A stretch of 64,000 bases of DNA from Thermocladium sp. GTDB lineage: Archaea; Thermoproteota; Thermoprotei; Thermoproteales; Thermocladiaceae. The notes under the pieces were generated by a model. The model saw nothing but the letters and a program-made list of their open reading frames with translations, ran no database searches and was not told where the DNA came from. The translations under genes and the position numbers were made by a program. Below, in pieces: positions 16,441 to 25,274 of the stretch. Numbering within the stretch: position 1 is the first letter of the stretch; each line of letters starts with the position of its first letter. Location: positions 1 to 64,000 of the forward strand of contig JAGDXC010000010.1 of the NCBI GenBank assembly GCA_023269935.1, written 5' to 3'.

Positions 16441-16937
16441 TTGCTTCCCCTCGGTATGCGCCTCATTATTAAGTTACCGTTCTCAACCTCATATTTAACA
16501 ATGTATTTAGCCTCGTCAACAACATTCGGCGGCTTCGCCATGTCCTCCGGCAAATACACGGTTGACTCTAGATCTGGGAACGCAACATCATGTATTGTGG
16601 TTCCCTGCAACGATCCAACGGGGCAAGCATCTACACAGAAATGACATAATATGCACTGCTCATACCTTATGCCTGGATAGAATTTACCATTTGGGGCTCT
16701 ATACATCCATATTGCATTCACTGGGCACGCCCATGCGCACTGGAAGCATGAAATGCATTTCTCAATGTCGTTTATTATGAATCCCCTGAACCTATCATTA
16801 GTCCAGCGCTTCTCCAGCGGGTAATGAATGGTTAACCTAGATGGTTTTATCAATTCCTTTAGTCCAGTCAACAATGCATCTATGTGGTAAGCAGTTATCC
16901 TGAGTCCATCGGATTTTGGAGCAGTTACCTTTATCAT
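16437..16937 (-). CDS. nuoI: NADH-quinone oxidoreductase subunit I-like ferredoxin
   Basis: A 166-residue protein with two 4Fe-4S motifs, CISCFQCAWACP and CILCHFCVDACP, separated as in NuoI/FpoI. The N-terminal 35 residues carry the basic helix that sits on the membrane arm, and the C-terminus is a short hydrophilic extension. It passes electrons along the peripheral arm toward the quinone site of complex I-type enzymes. It starts one base after the nuoH stop and overlaps the zinc-finger gene. The other complex I subunits are not in the window. Confidence 0.9.
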   Translation of the reverse strand: MIKVTAPKSDGLRITAYHIDALLTGLKELIKPSRLTIHYPLEKRWTNDRFRGFIINDIEKCISCFQCAWACPVNAIWMYRAPNGKFYPGIRYEQCILCHFCVDACPVGSLQGTTIHDVAFPDLESTVYLPEDMAKPPNVVDEAKYIVKYEVENGNLIMRRIPRGSK

Positions 16938-16938
16938 A

Positions 16939-18006
16939 TTATAACACCCGCCACGCCATGCTTATTATAAGGCTTACTACAGAAAGCGCAAGCAATGTCT
17001 TCCAACCTATCTTAAGCACTTGATCCAATCTATAGTTTGGATAAACTGCTCTTAGGAATGAGAAGAACATCATCAATAGAAACACCCTAAAACCAAGCCA
17101 AAACGCCGGGGATAAATCGCCCAGTACCCATATGTATGGACCACTCCATCCGCCCAGAAATAGCAGCGATATAAGCAGCGACATTATGTAGCCCTTCTCA
17201 TATGTCACAGTCATTGTTAATCCGAACATTAATCCACCGTACTCCGTAAATGGACCGGCAACTACGTCGCTTTCGTTAGTGACTATCTCGAATGGATACC
17301 TATCGGTGGCCATGGCGGTTGTTATTATGGCCAAGAGAAATGCTGCAGGATTCATTAATGCGCCGGGCAGCATTGATTGGCTGCTCACAGCCCTAAATGG
17401 ATCCGCAGTAGCGTAAAGTATAAGCATGGAAATCACCGACGCCATAAATGACACTTCATACGACACATAGACCAAGGCTTCCCTTACGGTGCCTATGAAT
17501 GCCCACTTATCATTAGAGGCCCAGCCCATGGCTACCATGGCTAAATTAAAAATGGATAATAGGACTACCACTATTAATATGTTATATGGGGTATAGATGG
17601 CTATCAGATGAGGACCGGCGGGGAGGAAGAGGAGGGGAGTTAATGCCACGAAGAACGCCAAGACAGGCACATGTAGGAAGTACGGCATATCTACTTCATC
17701 TGGCAGAATTATTTCCTGTAGCATGTAACGAATCAAATCACTAACGGGTTGAATTATGCCTCCCGTCCTCCTAGATATCTGTAGAGGACCATACCTCCAC
17801 TGAACCCTTCCAGCGGCTTTCCTCTCCCACCAAATAGTGTATATGAGCACCACAAAGAGACCAACTAGGCCTGGCAGGAACCAAACCGCAAAAACAGGTT
17901 CCCACATCAAGAACTCCACTATTGGACCGATTACTGGAACGCCGAGTAGGAACTTTATTATCGGTTCTACAAGCGGAATTTGCACAAGATACATGACTAA
18001 AGCCAA
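16939..18006 (-). CDS. nuoH: NADH-quinone oxidoreductase subunit H
   Basis: A polytopic protein of about 355 residues matching NuoH, the membrane subunit that forms the quinone chamber with the peripheral arm. Visible motifs are WWERKAAGRVQWRYGP near residue 64, the acidic loop ATDRYPFEIVTNESDVVAGP, and EYGGLMFGL. The long frame begins at a TTG (18006). A TATA-like ACTTATAAC at about 18023 is 29 bases before the ATG at 17994 (MYLVQIPL), which I take as the real start. Only H and I occur here, which is unlike the contiguous nuo clusters of most archaea. Confidence 0.92.
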   Translation of the reverse strand: MALVMYLVQIPLVEPIIKFLLGVPVIGPIVEFLMWEPVFAVWFLPGLVGLFVVLIYTIWWERKAAGRVQWRYGPLQISRRTGGIIQPVSDLIRYMLQEIILPDEVDMPYFLHVPVLAFFVALTPLLFLPAGPHLIAIYTPYNILIVVVLLSIFNLAMVAMGWASNDKWAFIGTVREALVYVSYEVSFMASVISMLILYATADPFRAVSSQSMLPGALMNPAAFLLAIITTAMATDRYPFEIVTNESDVVAGPFTEYGGLMFGLTMTVTYEKGYIMSLLISLLFLGGWSGPYIWVLGDLSPAFWLGFRVFLLMMFFSFLRAVYPNYRLDQVLKIGWKTLLALSVVSLIISMAWRVL

Positions 18007-18077
18007 CCACTGGCAAAGTTATAAGTTTTGCTAAACTCCAACTCATCACGGCGATCAAGGATGAGGGAGAGACTCTT

Positions 18078-19121
18078 CTACAGCAGTATATCTCCCTCAT
18101 TATATATGCTTTGATTTACCTCCCTGAAGGGGCCTATCTTAACATTTCTATTAATAAATACGTGATCCTTTATATATGTGCCATCGCCTATGGTGACTCC
18201 CTTCTCAATTCTAACCCATTTACCTATGGATACGTCCTGCCCAATCACTGCACCATCGATATGCGCGCCAGCCTCTATCCTGACTCCATCCATTATTATC
18301 GAGTTAGATATATTCACGTTCTTCCCTATCTTGGTATTCCTTAGTACTATTGCGTAGGGTCCTACTTCGCTTCCCTCCCCTATCTCTACATTATCATCGA
18401 TTAATCTAAGATCGTTGGGCTTGAATCTCTCAAGCGCCTTGAAGTTCGCCTCCATATATGTCTCAATAGTTCCAATATCGAACCAATAATCGTGCAGCAC
18501 ATACCCATAAACATCGGATTCACGCAGCATCTTGGGTAATACATCGGTGGCTAGTTTTCCTTGATTTCCGGGTTCTGGGAAGTACCGTAGGGCCTCCTCA
18601 GAGAATATATATATTCCAGCATTAGCCAAGTTAGACCGTTGAGCTGTGGCGGGTTTCTCAATGAAGCTAATTATCTTTCCCTTATCATCAAGCTCGGCTA
18701 TGCCGTAATGCCGGGGATCAGAGACGGGTGTTAATGCTATAGTGGCTAATCCGCCTTTTTCCTTATGATATTTCAACATATCATTCATGTCTATCATGGT
18801 GAATATGTCTCCATTAACCACGGTGAAGTCACCGTTGATGCCATGTAATTTATTTATTAATGAGACGGGGCCTGCATCGCCGAGAGGCTTATCCTCTATT
18901 ATTATTGAGGCATTATTCCATTTATTATTAAGGTGACGCTCAATCTTGTCACCCATATATCTAATCGAGACGAATATCCTGGATGGATTTGATTTAATGA
19001 CGGACTCCAATATCCAATCAATTACTTCCTTGTTAAGAATTGGAAGAAGAGGCTTAGGTCTAGTATAAGTGAGCGGCCTTAACCTAGTTGCATAACCCCC
19101 CGCCAAAACAATGGCATCCAT
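18078..19121 (-). CDS. Sugar-1-phosphate nucleotidyltransferase with left-handed beta-helix
   Basis: A 347-residue nucleotidyltransferase. The N-terminal Rossmann-like domain opens with LAGGYATRLRPLTYTRPKPLLP and has the metal-binding Asp in VVNGDIF. From about residue 245 there are hexapeptide repeats (VGPYAIVLRNTKIGKNVNIS and onward) forming a beta-helix. The family includes glucose-1-phosphate thymidylyltransferase and mannose-1-phosphate guanylyltransferase. The nucleotide cannot be assigned, and no acetyltransferase motif is obvious. TATA-like AAAATTTTATTA lies 28 bases before the ATG. It is a single gene, ending 71 bases before nuoH. Confidence 0.9.
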   Translation of the reverse strand: MDAIVLAGGYATRLRPLTYTRPKPLLPILNKEVIDWILESVIKSNPSRIFVSIRYMGDKIERHLNNKWNNASIIIEDKPLGDAGPVSLINKLHGINGDFTVVNGDIFTMIDMNDMLKYHKEKGGLATIALTPVSDPRHYGIAELDDKGKIISFIEKPATAQRSNLANAGIYIFSEEALRYFPEPGNQGKLATDVLPKMLRESDVYGYVLHDYWFDIGTIETYMEANFKALERFKPNDLRLIDDNVEIGEGSEVGPYAIVLRNTKIGKNVNISNSIIMDGVRIEAGAHIDGAVIGQDVSIGKWVRIEKGVTIGDGTYIKDHVFINRNVKIGPFREVNQSIYNEGDILL

Positions 19122-19278
19122 ATAATTGGTATCAATAACTCCTTAATAAAATTTTCAATGGGGCAAGAGCCCTAATCCCCTTACGTGCCTAAAGGATGGA
19201 GCCGCCGTTCCTTTTAATAATAATGTGAGATGCGGCAATAAACGAAAGAAATAAAGATATGGCAAACCCTTCACCTTA

Positions 19279-20607
19279 GTGTTAACGCTCGAGTGGGATA
19301 GAGGAACCGTGTTAATAAAAGGTGGGAAAGTGGATTTGCCATATGTGAAATTCGACGAGAGAAGCAGTGCATTCAGGACTCTTGCCATTAATTACGGCAA
19401 ATTAGTGAAATATTTAGAATCAATGGGGATTAAGTATGTGGATAACGTAATGGATAAGGAACAATGCATTATAAAGGTTAAGCGGGAAGTGAGGCTGAGA
19501 AGCTACCAGAAAACAGCGCTTGATAAGTGGATAGCTAAGAGGGCGGGAGTAATAGTGATGCCCACGGGTATGGGTAAGACCCACGTCGGCATAGCAGCCA
19601 TAGCTGCATTAAGGGTAAAGTCCCTAGTGATAGTGCCGACGATAGAATTAATCGATCAATGGGTTAACACTTTGGAGCATTACTTGGATGCCAGAATTGG
19701 TAAGTATTATGGAGGCGAGAAGGTAGAGGGATGCATAACCGTGACGACGTATGATTCTGCTTATATATCAATTGAGAGGCTGGGAAATAAGTATTCGTTA
19801 TTGGTGTTCGACGAGGTTCATCACTTGCCCAGCGAGGGTTATAGGCAAATAGCTGAATTGTCTCCGGCCATGTATAGGTTAGGACTCACTGCTACACCTG
19901 AGAGAAGCGATGGGCTTCATCAAGATCTGTTTGGCTTGGTTGGGCCAATAGTGTATAGGGTAAGCGTGGAGGAGGCTAGGGGACTATATATAGCTGACTT
20001 CGAGACTAATTTAATTAAGGTTGACCTAAGCGATGCAGAGTTAAGGCGGTACAGGGAATTAATGAGGAAGTATAGGGAATTCATTAAGAAGAGCGGAATA
20101 AGCTTCAGGAGGCCCAGTGACTTTAAGGCATTGGTTAAGATGAGTGGACGAAGCAAGGCGGCGAGGGAGGCATTACGGGCTTGGCGTGAGGCTAGGCGGC
20201 TTGCCATGACTGCGCCAAGCAAGTTAGATGCAGTTGAGGAAATATTGAGAAAGCATCCAAATGATAGGGCAATTATATTCACTGAACTCAGCGATTTATC
20301 TCATGAAGTCAGCAAGAGGTTACTGTTACCGGAGGTAACGTATGAGACGCCAAGGGAGGAGCGGGAAGCCGTGATGTCTATGTTTAGGAGGGGGGATGTT
20401 AAGGCCATAGTGACGGGCAAGGTATTGGAGGAGGGAGTTGACGTGCCTGACGTTAATTTAGTGATAATCCTAGGCGGCACTTCAAGTGAGCGGCAATATG
20501 TTCAGAGGATTGGGAGGGCGCTACGGCTTAAGCCAGGTAAGGCTAAAATATATGAAGTAGTCACCAGTGGAACGAGAGAGGCATCGAGGCGGCATGCTTC
20601 CACTTAA
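19279..20607 (+). CDS. xpb: XPB/Rad25-type DNA repair helicase
   Basis: A 442-residue superfamily 2 helicase. The N-terminal damage-recognition domain (to about residue 75) precedes motif Q/I (SYQKTALDKW, MPTGMGKTH), motif Ia (IVPTIELIDQW), motif II DEVHH, motif III GLTATPER, the RED-like and thumb region, and motif VI QRIGRALR. This is the short archaeal XPB. It works with the nuclease Bax1, whose gene overlaps the end of this one by 14 bases, in bubble-directed nucleotide excision. The start is GTG, about 26 bases after a TATA-like AAATAAAGATAT. Confidence 0.95.
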   Translation: MLTLEWDRGTVLIKGGKVDLPYVKFDERSSAFRTLAINYGKLVKYLESMGIKYVDNVMDKEQCIIKVKREVRLRSYQKTALDKWIAKRAGVIVMPTGMGKTHVGIAAIAALRVKSLVIVPTIELIDQWVNTLEHYLDARIGKYYGGEKVEGCITVTTYDSAYISIERLGNKYSLLVFDEVHHLPSEGYRQIAELSPAMYRLGLTATPERSDGLHQDLFGLVGPIVYRVSVEEARGLYIADFETNLIKVDLSDAELRRYRELMRKYREFIKKSGISFRRPSDFKALVKMSGRSKAAREALRAWREARRLAMTAPSKLDAVEEILRKHPNDRAIIFTELSDLSHEVSKRLLLPEVTYETPREEREAVMSMFRRGDVKAIVTGKVLEEGVDVPDVNLVIILGGTSSERQYVQRIGRALRLKPGKAKIYEVVTSGTREASRRHAST

Positions 20608-21736
20608 TTTATTGAGGCTACGGTTCAGTAAGGGCCAAGTGAGGCCGAGATACATAGATGCAGCGGAGGCTGAGATATTGCCTGAAGTCATCTCGATATT
20701 TAGGCAGAGCATTGGAAAGAAGCTTGGGGAAGTAAATGCATTGATAGAGGACTTGGGCGGGGATCCTCGCCTCTTGCGGGGATTAATGCATGTTCTTAGG
20801 AATAGATTAACGCTCGAGGATGTTAATGAGGCTGTCCTCATTAAGGCTAGGCTAGATGCGTTCAGGGAGGCTGCGAAGTTTTATCCAATAAATGCGGAGA
20901 AGAGGGATGATGTTCTAGGGAGGGTGGCAAGCAGAATTGGAATGAGTAAGCAGGAATTAGATGATGCATTCCTCAAGATATATGATGATGAAAAGAGAAT
21001 AATTGATTTCAGGGAACCTAGTCCAGATGAGTTGAGGCGGGAGTATAACTTATCATTGATGCAGACCATGCTGTTTAAGGCTATTGATATAGATATAGAG
21101 GTGAGAATGAGTGGATCACAAGCCAAGGCCTTTCTTAGACGAGCCAAATTAATGGGATTAATGTATATTGCTGAAAGCGTTGTCGGCGGAATAAGGATGA
21201 GAATAGATGGGCCTGTTTCTATTCTTAAACAAACGGATAGGTATGGCACTAGGCTGGCTAAGTTAGTGCCCATGCTCATTGGAGCAGAGTGGAAGCTGCT
21301 TGCTAGAGTCAAGATAGGCGAGGGAACGCATATTTACGAGGAGTCAAGCGATGAGGTGGATTTCCCATTATCTCCACCTCAAGAGGAGGTCTCATTTGAT
21401 AGTTTTTTAGAGGCGGATTTCTATAGGCGATTGTCCTCTATTTGTGGACAAGTGGAGCGTGAGCCTGAGGCACTAACTGCGGGTGGTCGCATAATTATAC
21501 CTGACTTCAGGGTGGGAGATGCATATATAGAATTAGTGGGTTACTGGTCGCCACAGTATATTGAGAGGAAGTATGAGAAGCTCGTGAAACTTAACATACC
21601 CATAATAGTTCTAGTTAATGAGAAGCTGGCCACATCAACTTGGAAAACCTTGCCCCACTTTGTAGTGACTTATAGAGATAGGCCTAGGGTGACTGATATA
21701 TATAAATTGATCAAGCCTTACTGCAAAAAGAGTTAG
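20594..21736 (+). CDS. bax1: Bax1 nuclease (XPB partner, DUF790)
   Basis: About 380 residues matching Bax1/DUF790. The N-terminal half is helical (MLPLNLLRLRFSKGQVRPRYI, then helices to 200). The C-terminal half holds the PD-(D/E)XK-like nuclease: GGRIIIPDFRV, AYIELVGYWSPQYIERKYEK and PIIVLVNEKL. Bax1 binds XPB and cuts 3' of DNA bubbles. I chose the ATG at 20594, which overlaps the xpb stop by 14 bases; the open frame extends upstream to 20567 but that part is basic and not family-like. The last bases border the terminator of a minus-strand tRNA-like RNA. Confidence 0.92.
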   Translation: MLPLNLLRLRFSKGQVRPRYIDAAEAEILPEVISIFRQSIGKKLGEVNALIEDLGGDPRLLRGLMHVLRNRLTLEDVNEAVLIKARLDAFREAAKFYPINAEKRDDVLGRVASRIGMSKQELDDAFLKIYDDEKRIIDFREPSPDELRREYNLSLMQTMLFKAIDIDIEVRMSGSQAKAFLRRAKLMGLMYIAESVVGGIRMRIDGPVSILKQTDRYGTRLAKLVPMLIGAEWKLLARVKIGEGTHIYEESSDEVDFPLSPPQEEVSFDSFLEADFYRRLSSICGQVEREPEALTAGGRIIIPDFRVGDAYIELVGYWSPQYIERKYEKLVKLNIPIIVLVNEKLATSTWKTLPHFVVTYRDRPRVTDIYKLIKPYCKKS

Positions 21737-21834
21737 CCGCCCATTTCCCGCCTACATAGTAGGGCCCAAGCCGTGCGTTTGTCAGGCAACCCTTCGCGGG
21801 TTGAACCCCCTGACCAAGCTAGACTACGGCCCCC
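21725..21834 (-). tRNA. tRNA-like RNA: candidate 5' half of a split tRNA
   Basis: Read on the minus strand from 21833, the sequence begins GGGGCCGTAGTCTAGCTTGG then TCAGG. It has a 7-nt acceptor strand, T8-A9, and an archaeal D-arm with the GG pair: the first 25 positions of a tRNA. After that no anticodon arm, T-arm or CGGCCCC acceptor partner follows. Instead comes a GC-rich hairpin (GTCAGG / CCTGAC enclosing CAACCC / GGGTTG) and then T5 at 21725-21729. TATA-like CTTTAAAAA lies about 25-28 bases upstream. I infer a separately transcribed 5' half, as known for split tRNAs of Caldivirga, or a tRNA relic. The amino acid is unknown. Confidence 0.4.
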
Positions 21835-22020
21835 GAGTCGGTTAGGCATAGGAGAGTTTTTAAAGATTAACACGGGTCATCGATTGATCCTCCATTATCC
21901 TAATTAATGCTTGATCTCCAGAACTTCCCTGAAAATAATTATTGATAAAACGAGCAATAAATCTCGCCATTCAAAGCAACCAAGCTAATCTTTATATTGT
22001 AACCAAGGTATTATTGCTAG

Positions 22021-23238
22021 ATGGGTGTCAAGGCCTGGATAGCTTTTGATGATACGGATGATTATGAGCAGGGATGCACTACCTTTGTAATGTATAATTT
22101 CTTGAAGGAGTTCTTGAGGACCAGAAGCGAGGATCGCATTATTGGTTTACCGAGGTTGGTGAGGCTGAATCCATATGTTCCCTTTAAGACTAGGGGAAAT
22201 GCAGCCGTCGCGGTTCAAGTCGAGATAGATGATCCATATGAATTGTTGGAAATGGGTATAGGCGTGGTGGATAAATTCTACGTGCATGGTGCTAAAACCA
22301 GTCCAGGCATAGTTGTGTCCAGAGTAAATGATGAGAAGTGGTTCTATTACTCCGCATTAAGTGATGTTATTCCCAGGGCAGTGGCGGAGAGGGTGGCTAA
22401 GAGGATTAAGGCATTAACGTGGGGTGGACGAGGTATAATTGGTGGTTTAGCTGCAATAATGGCTGATTTAAGCGAATCCACATTCGAATTATTATCATAC
22501 AGAGATGGGGAACGGCCGCCCATAGATGCCGATATGCTTAGAACTCTAAGCAAATTGACCGAACCATTCACGTTTGCCAACATGGATCGAGAAAGGCCAC
22601 TAATAGTCCCCAGCACTAATGATCCAGTGCTATTCGGCGTAAGGGGGGATTCACCGTTTCACGTTATGTATATCAGCAATGCATTGACTTTTTTACTTGG
22701 AATAAACCCTAAGTGGTTACTTTATGAAACCAATCAAGGAACTGGAGCTGGCTTTGCATTAATTGGAAACAAGGTATATCAAGCAACTGCAGTGAGCGGT
22801 TATGTAAACTCCATTACGAGAAGCAAGGAGGGGCATGCATTGATTAAGGTGAACAATGAGTCTATTATTATTTATAGGCATACAGGCATGGGAGGAGCAA
22901 TAGGCAATTACGTGATGGTTCTCGGCGGCCGGCGGCCCGGCATTAATGATAATTCAATATATGCAGAATCAATATTTAGCATCAATGAATCCCCACAGGT
23001 AAGTAATCCTAGGTGTCCTAAATGCGGCAGCGTCCTTAAGTCCGCCGGCAAAGGCGAGCTCAAGTGCATCAAGTGCGGGTTTAAAGCATACTTACCCAAA
23101 ATCGTTAAGGGCAATTGGAGCTTCAGGGAATTATTTCCAAACATGGGTGAAAGAAGGCACTTAGCTAAGATCCCTGAACGAGTAGGCTTAGAGGGAACCA
23201 GTAAATTATTTGATCACGTGATAGAATGGATTAGGTAA
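22021..23238 (+). CDS. tiaS: TiaS, tRNA-Ile2 2-agmatinylcytidine synthetase
   Basis: A 405-residue TiaS, which attaches agmatine to C34 of tRNA-Ile(CAU) so that it reads AUA. The N-terminal AFDDTDD (residues 8-14) is the three-carboxylate kinase-like site. GGRGIIGGLAAI is the family glycine-rich segment and TNQGTGAGF lies in the ferredoxin-like region. The C-terminal zinc ribbon has CPKCGS and CIKCGF. Agmatine would come from a pyruvoyl arginine decarboxylase, possibly the gene at 41212. TATA-like CTTTATATT lies about 27 bases before the ATG, so the message should be leaderless. Confidence 0.94.
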   Translation: MGVKAWIAFDDTDDYEQGCTTFVMYNFLKEFLRTRSEDRIIGLPRLVRLNPYVPFKTRGNAAVAVQVEIDDPYELLEMGIGVVDKFYVHGAKTSPGIVVSRVNDEKWFYYSALSDVIPRAVAERVAKRIKALTWGGRGIIGGLAAIMADLSESTFELLSYRDGERPPIDADMLRTLSKLTEPFTFANMDRERPLIVPSTNDPVLFGVRGDSPFHVMYISNALTFLLGINPKWLLYETNQGTGAGFALIGNKVYQATAVSGYVNSITRSKEGHALIKVNNESIIIYRHTGMGGAIGNYVMVLGGRRPGINDNSIYAESIFSINESPQVSNPRCPKCGSVLKSAGKGELKCIKCGFKAYLPKIVKGNWSFRELFPNMGERRHLAKIPERVGLEGTSKLFDHVIEWIR

Positions 23239-23294
23239 TGATCATTACGACCCATCTCGCCAGATAATTAATGATTGCCTATCCTTATTAAGTC

Positions 23295-23319
23295 AGTATA
23301 CGTATAGTATACGTATACT
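23295..23319. promoter_or_regulatory. 25-bp perfect palindrome, candidate operator
   Basis: Two 12-bp arms (AGTATACGTATA and its complement) flank a single central base, making a perfect dyad. It lies 57 bases after the tiaS stop and about 95 bases before the cation diffusion facilitator ATG. It is also an 11-bp direct repeat of GTATACGTATA. The alternating purine-pyrimidine arms have no following T-run, so a regulator site is more likely than a terminator. Confidence 0.5.
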
Positions 23320-23372
23320 ATCATCAGTACTGGCTATGATTAACTGCCGATCGATTTTTCATTTATGTTAAA

Positions 23373-23395
23373 GTTTATATATCCGATATCGGATA
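23373..23395 (+). promoter_or_regulatory. TATA box abutting a 16-bp perfect palindrome
   Basis: GTTTATATA (23373-23381) is the presumed TATA box of the cation diffusion facilitator gene. It runs directly into the perfect palindrome TATCCGATATCGGATA (23380-23395), which covers the region between TATA and the expected transcription start near 23402. A repressor bound here would block initiation. A metal-responsive regulator is a natural inference given the gene, but none is encoded next to it. Confidence 0.5.
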
Positions 23396-23413
23396 ATGTA
23401 ACTCAAGAGAGCA

Positions 23414-24295
23414 ATGGGTAATCAGGAACACGGTGACTGGAAAGCGAGAGGTGCTGGGTCTCCATCTAGGTATATACAAAATGCGACGTATCTAGCATTA
23501 TCGGTATCCCTGATAGAGATAATCACGGGAATAAGCATGAATATCATAGTCCTTGAGGCCGATGGTCTACACACATCGATTGACTCGATAATATTGTTCT
23601 CACTTTACATAGGATTCAGCATGGCATCTAAACCTGCAGATATAGATCACCCATATGGCCACTATAAATATAAGTACCTTGCCATGTACACGGTTGCAAT
23701 AGTTATAATAGTTGCAACATTTATCCTGATATATGAGGCTATCATGGATATAATTAGAAACCAAATAGAGAAGCCGCCCATAGTCTCCCTCTATATAGTC
23801 GGAATCATACTTGCATTGGTTGTTTCACGTATGGTTTACCTGCTGATTGGACATAGAAGACTTAGTGAGCCGGTCCTAATGTTAGAGGCAAAGCATGCTG
23901 CGGCTGATATAGCTGATTCATTAATGATAGTGGGAACCATAGTGCTCTCGATGTATATTCCATTAATAGAACCCGTGGCTGCCTTAGCCATATCATCATA
24001 CCTGCTCTACCTAGCCAGCAACTATATCAAGGAATCGGTAAATACATTACTTGATCGTGTCGATCCATCCTTGGCACATAAAATAATTAGTACGCTTGGC
24101 GATTCAGGCATAATTGTAAGTGATGTGAAGCTAAAGAATCTGGGCAATGGATATGCCGTTGACATAGTGATAAAGGTTCCCCATAGCTATTCAATAGAGG
24201 AGGCACATAATGCAGCAAATAACGTTGAAACTAATATACGAAAACAATTCACAACAATTAGAAGCGTGACTGTTCACATGGAGCCACTCCAATAA
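23414..24295 (+). CDS. Cation diffusion facilitator (metal efflux transporter)
   Basis: A 293-residue CDF protein with six transmembrane helices. The metal-site helices are visible as EADGLHTSID (helix 2) and KHAAADIADS (helix 5), which give the His/Asp tetrad. The cytoplasmic C-terminal domain has the usual VSDVKLKNLGNGYAVDIVI fold and ends VHMEPL. It probably exports zinc, iron or another divalent ion by proton antiport. The histidine- and charge-rich N-terminus (NQEHGDWK) is short. The promoter carries two palindromes (see above), which suggests metal-controlled expression. Confidence 0.92.
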   Translation: MGNQEHGDWKARGAGSPSRYIQNATYLALSVSLIEIITGISMNIIVLEADGLHTSIDSIILFSLYIGFSMASKPADIDHPYGHYKYKYLAMYTVAIVIIVATFILIYEAIMDIIRNQIEKPPIVSLYIVGIILALVVSRMVYLLIGHRRLSEPVLMLEAKHAAADIADSLMIVGTIVLSMYIPLIEPVAALAISSYLLYLASNYIKESVNTLLDRVDPSLAHKIISTLGDSGIIVSDVKLKNLGNGYAVDIVIKVPHSYSIEEAHNAANNVETNIRKQFTTIRSVTVHMEPLQ

Positions 24296-24524
24296 ACAAG
24301 GCCCCAAAACTCCTGGGACTCCAATTATGGAAGTAGCTAACACATTATGTGCATCTCGGTCACTCTAATCCCTCTCCTCTTCCTAAAAATTAATCAATGG
24401 AATCGATATTAAACGAATCGATGGTTGTTAAGCTGCTGGCTTCATTTTCCTTATGATTTGCCGGAGATATTATTTTGTTACGGATCGATAGGTTATTTAA
24501 TTTAAATTACCTTAACTTTTCACT

Positions 24525-25256
24525 GTGGAGAACTACTTGATTAAACCCAGCAATGAGGAGGCCGCTAGGTTCATCAGGGCAAGGTCTCCATCATCTGTGC
24601 TTCTAATTAAGGCTATTATGCGTGTAGATTATGAGGGACGAGCAAAGGCCGGCCTTGAGGCTGGATCGTATTTGATAATGACGAAACCAGATGGAACATT
24701 CATGGTCCACGGATCCAAGAAAGAGAAACCCCTCATATGGAATCCCCCGGGATCAAGGCTCTACGTGGAGCTACAGGGCAATGCTTTAGTCTTGCTAAGC
24801 ATTAGGTCGTCGCCGAGGGAGAGAGTTATGGTTATCATTGATGAGCTTGAATTTCTGGGCTCCTTCGATGTAGAGCATGTTGATAATAAGGTGGTGGGCA
24901 CAGAGTCTGACATAGTTGATTGGCTAGTGAGTAATCCCGACTTCATAGAGCAAGGATTCACTGTGCTGGAGCGCGAATTTGAGACTGGGGTGGGGAAGAT
25001 CGATATTCTGGGTAGGGATTCAACGGGAAGAATAGTCGTGATAGAGGTGAAGCGGTCTCAAGCAGGACCGGATGCGGTTAATCAGCTAAAGCGATATGTT
25101 GATCATATTGCACAGAAACGAGGCGAGAGGCCTAGGGGAATATTAGTATCTCCCGACATCTCCTCATCGGCTTACTTCTACCTTAAAACAAGTAATCTAG
25201 AGTACATAAAGATAAAAAGAAACTTAACATCACTGAGAAAAATAACTGATTATTAA
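24525..25256 (+). CDS. nucS: NucS/EndoMS mismatch-specific endonuclease
   Basis: A 243-residue NucS. The N-terminal domain (to about residue 110) is the DNA-binding beta domain. The C-terminal RecB-like nuclease shows GVGKIDILGRDSTGRIVVIE then VKRSQAG and DAVNQLKRYVDHI, which contain the Asp, Glu and Lys of the active site. In archaea it cuts mismatched or branched DNA and binds PCNA through a C-terminal PIP-like tail; the very end here (LTSLRKITDY) is only loosely PIP-like. The start is GTG, about 23 bases after a TATA-like ATTTAAATTA. A 230-base gap separates it from the CDF gene; I saw nothing clear in it. Confidence 0.94.
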   Translation: MENYLIKPSNEEAARFIRARSPSSVLLIKAIMRVDYEGRAKAGLEAGSYLIMTKPDGTFMVHGSKKEKPLIWNPPGSRLYVELQGNALVLLSIRSSPRERVMVIIDELEFLGSFDVEHVDNKVVGTESDIVDWLVSNPDFIEQGFTVLEREFETGVGKIDILGRDSTGRIVVIEVKRSQAGPDAVNQLKRYVDHIAQKRGERPRGILVSPDISSSAYFYLKTSNLEYIKIKRNLTSLRKITDY

Positions 25257-25274
25257 AGCTGATTATTGAATCGA

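Noticed and set aside
21725..21834. A complete tRNA with introns at this locus
   Set aside because: I tried to find an anticodon arm, T-arm and CGGCCCC acceptor strand on either strand nearby and in permuted order and could not. Only the 5' part is supported.
23295..23319. The 25-bp palindrome as a tiaS terminator
   Set aside because: Its arms are AT-rich with alternating bases and there is no T-run after it, so an operator is the better reading.
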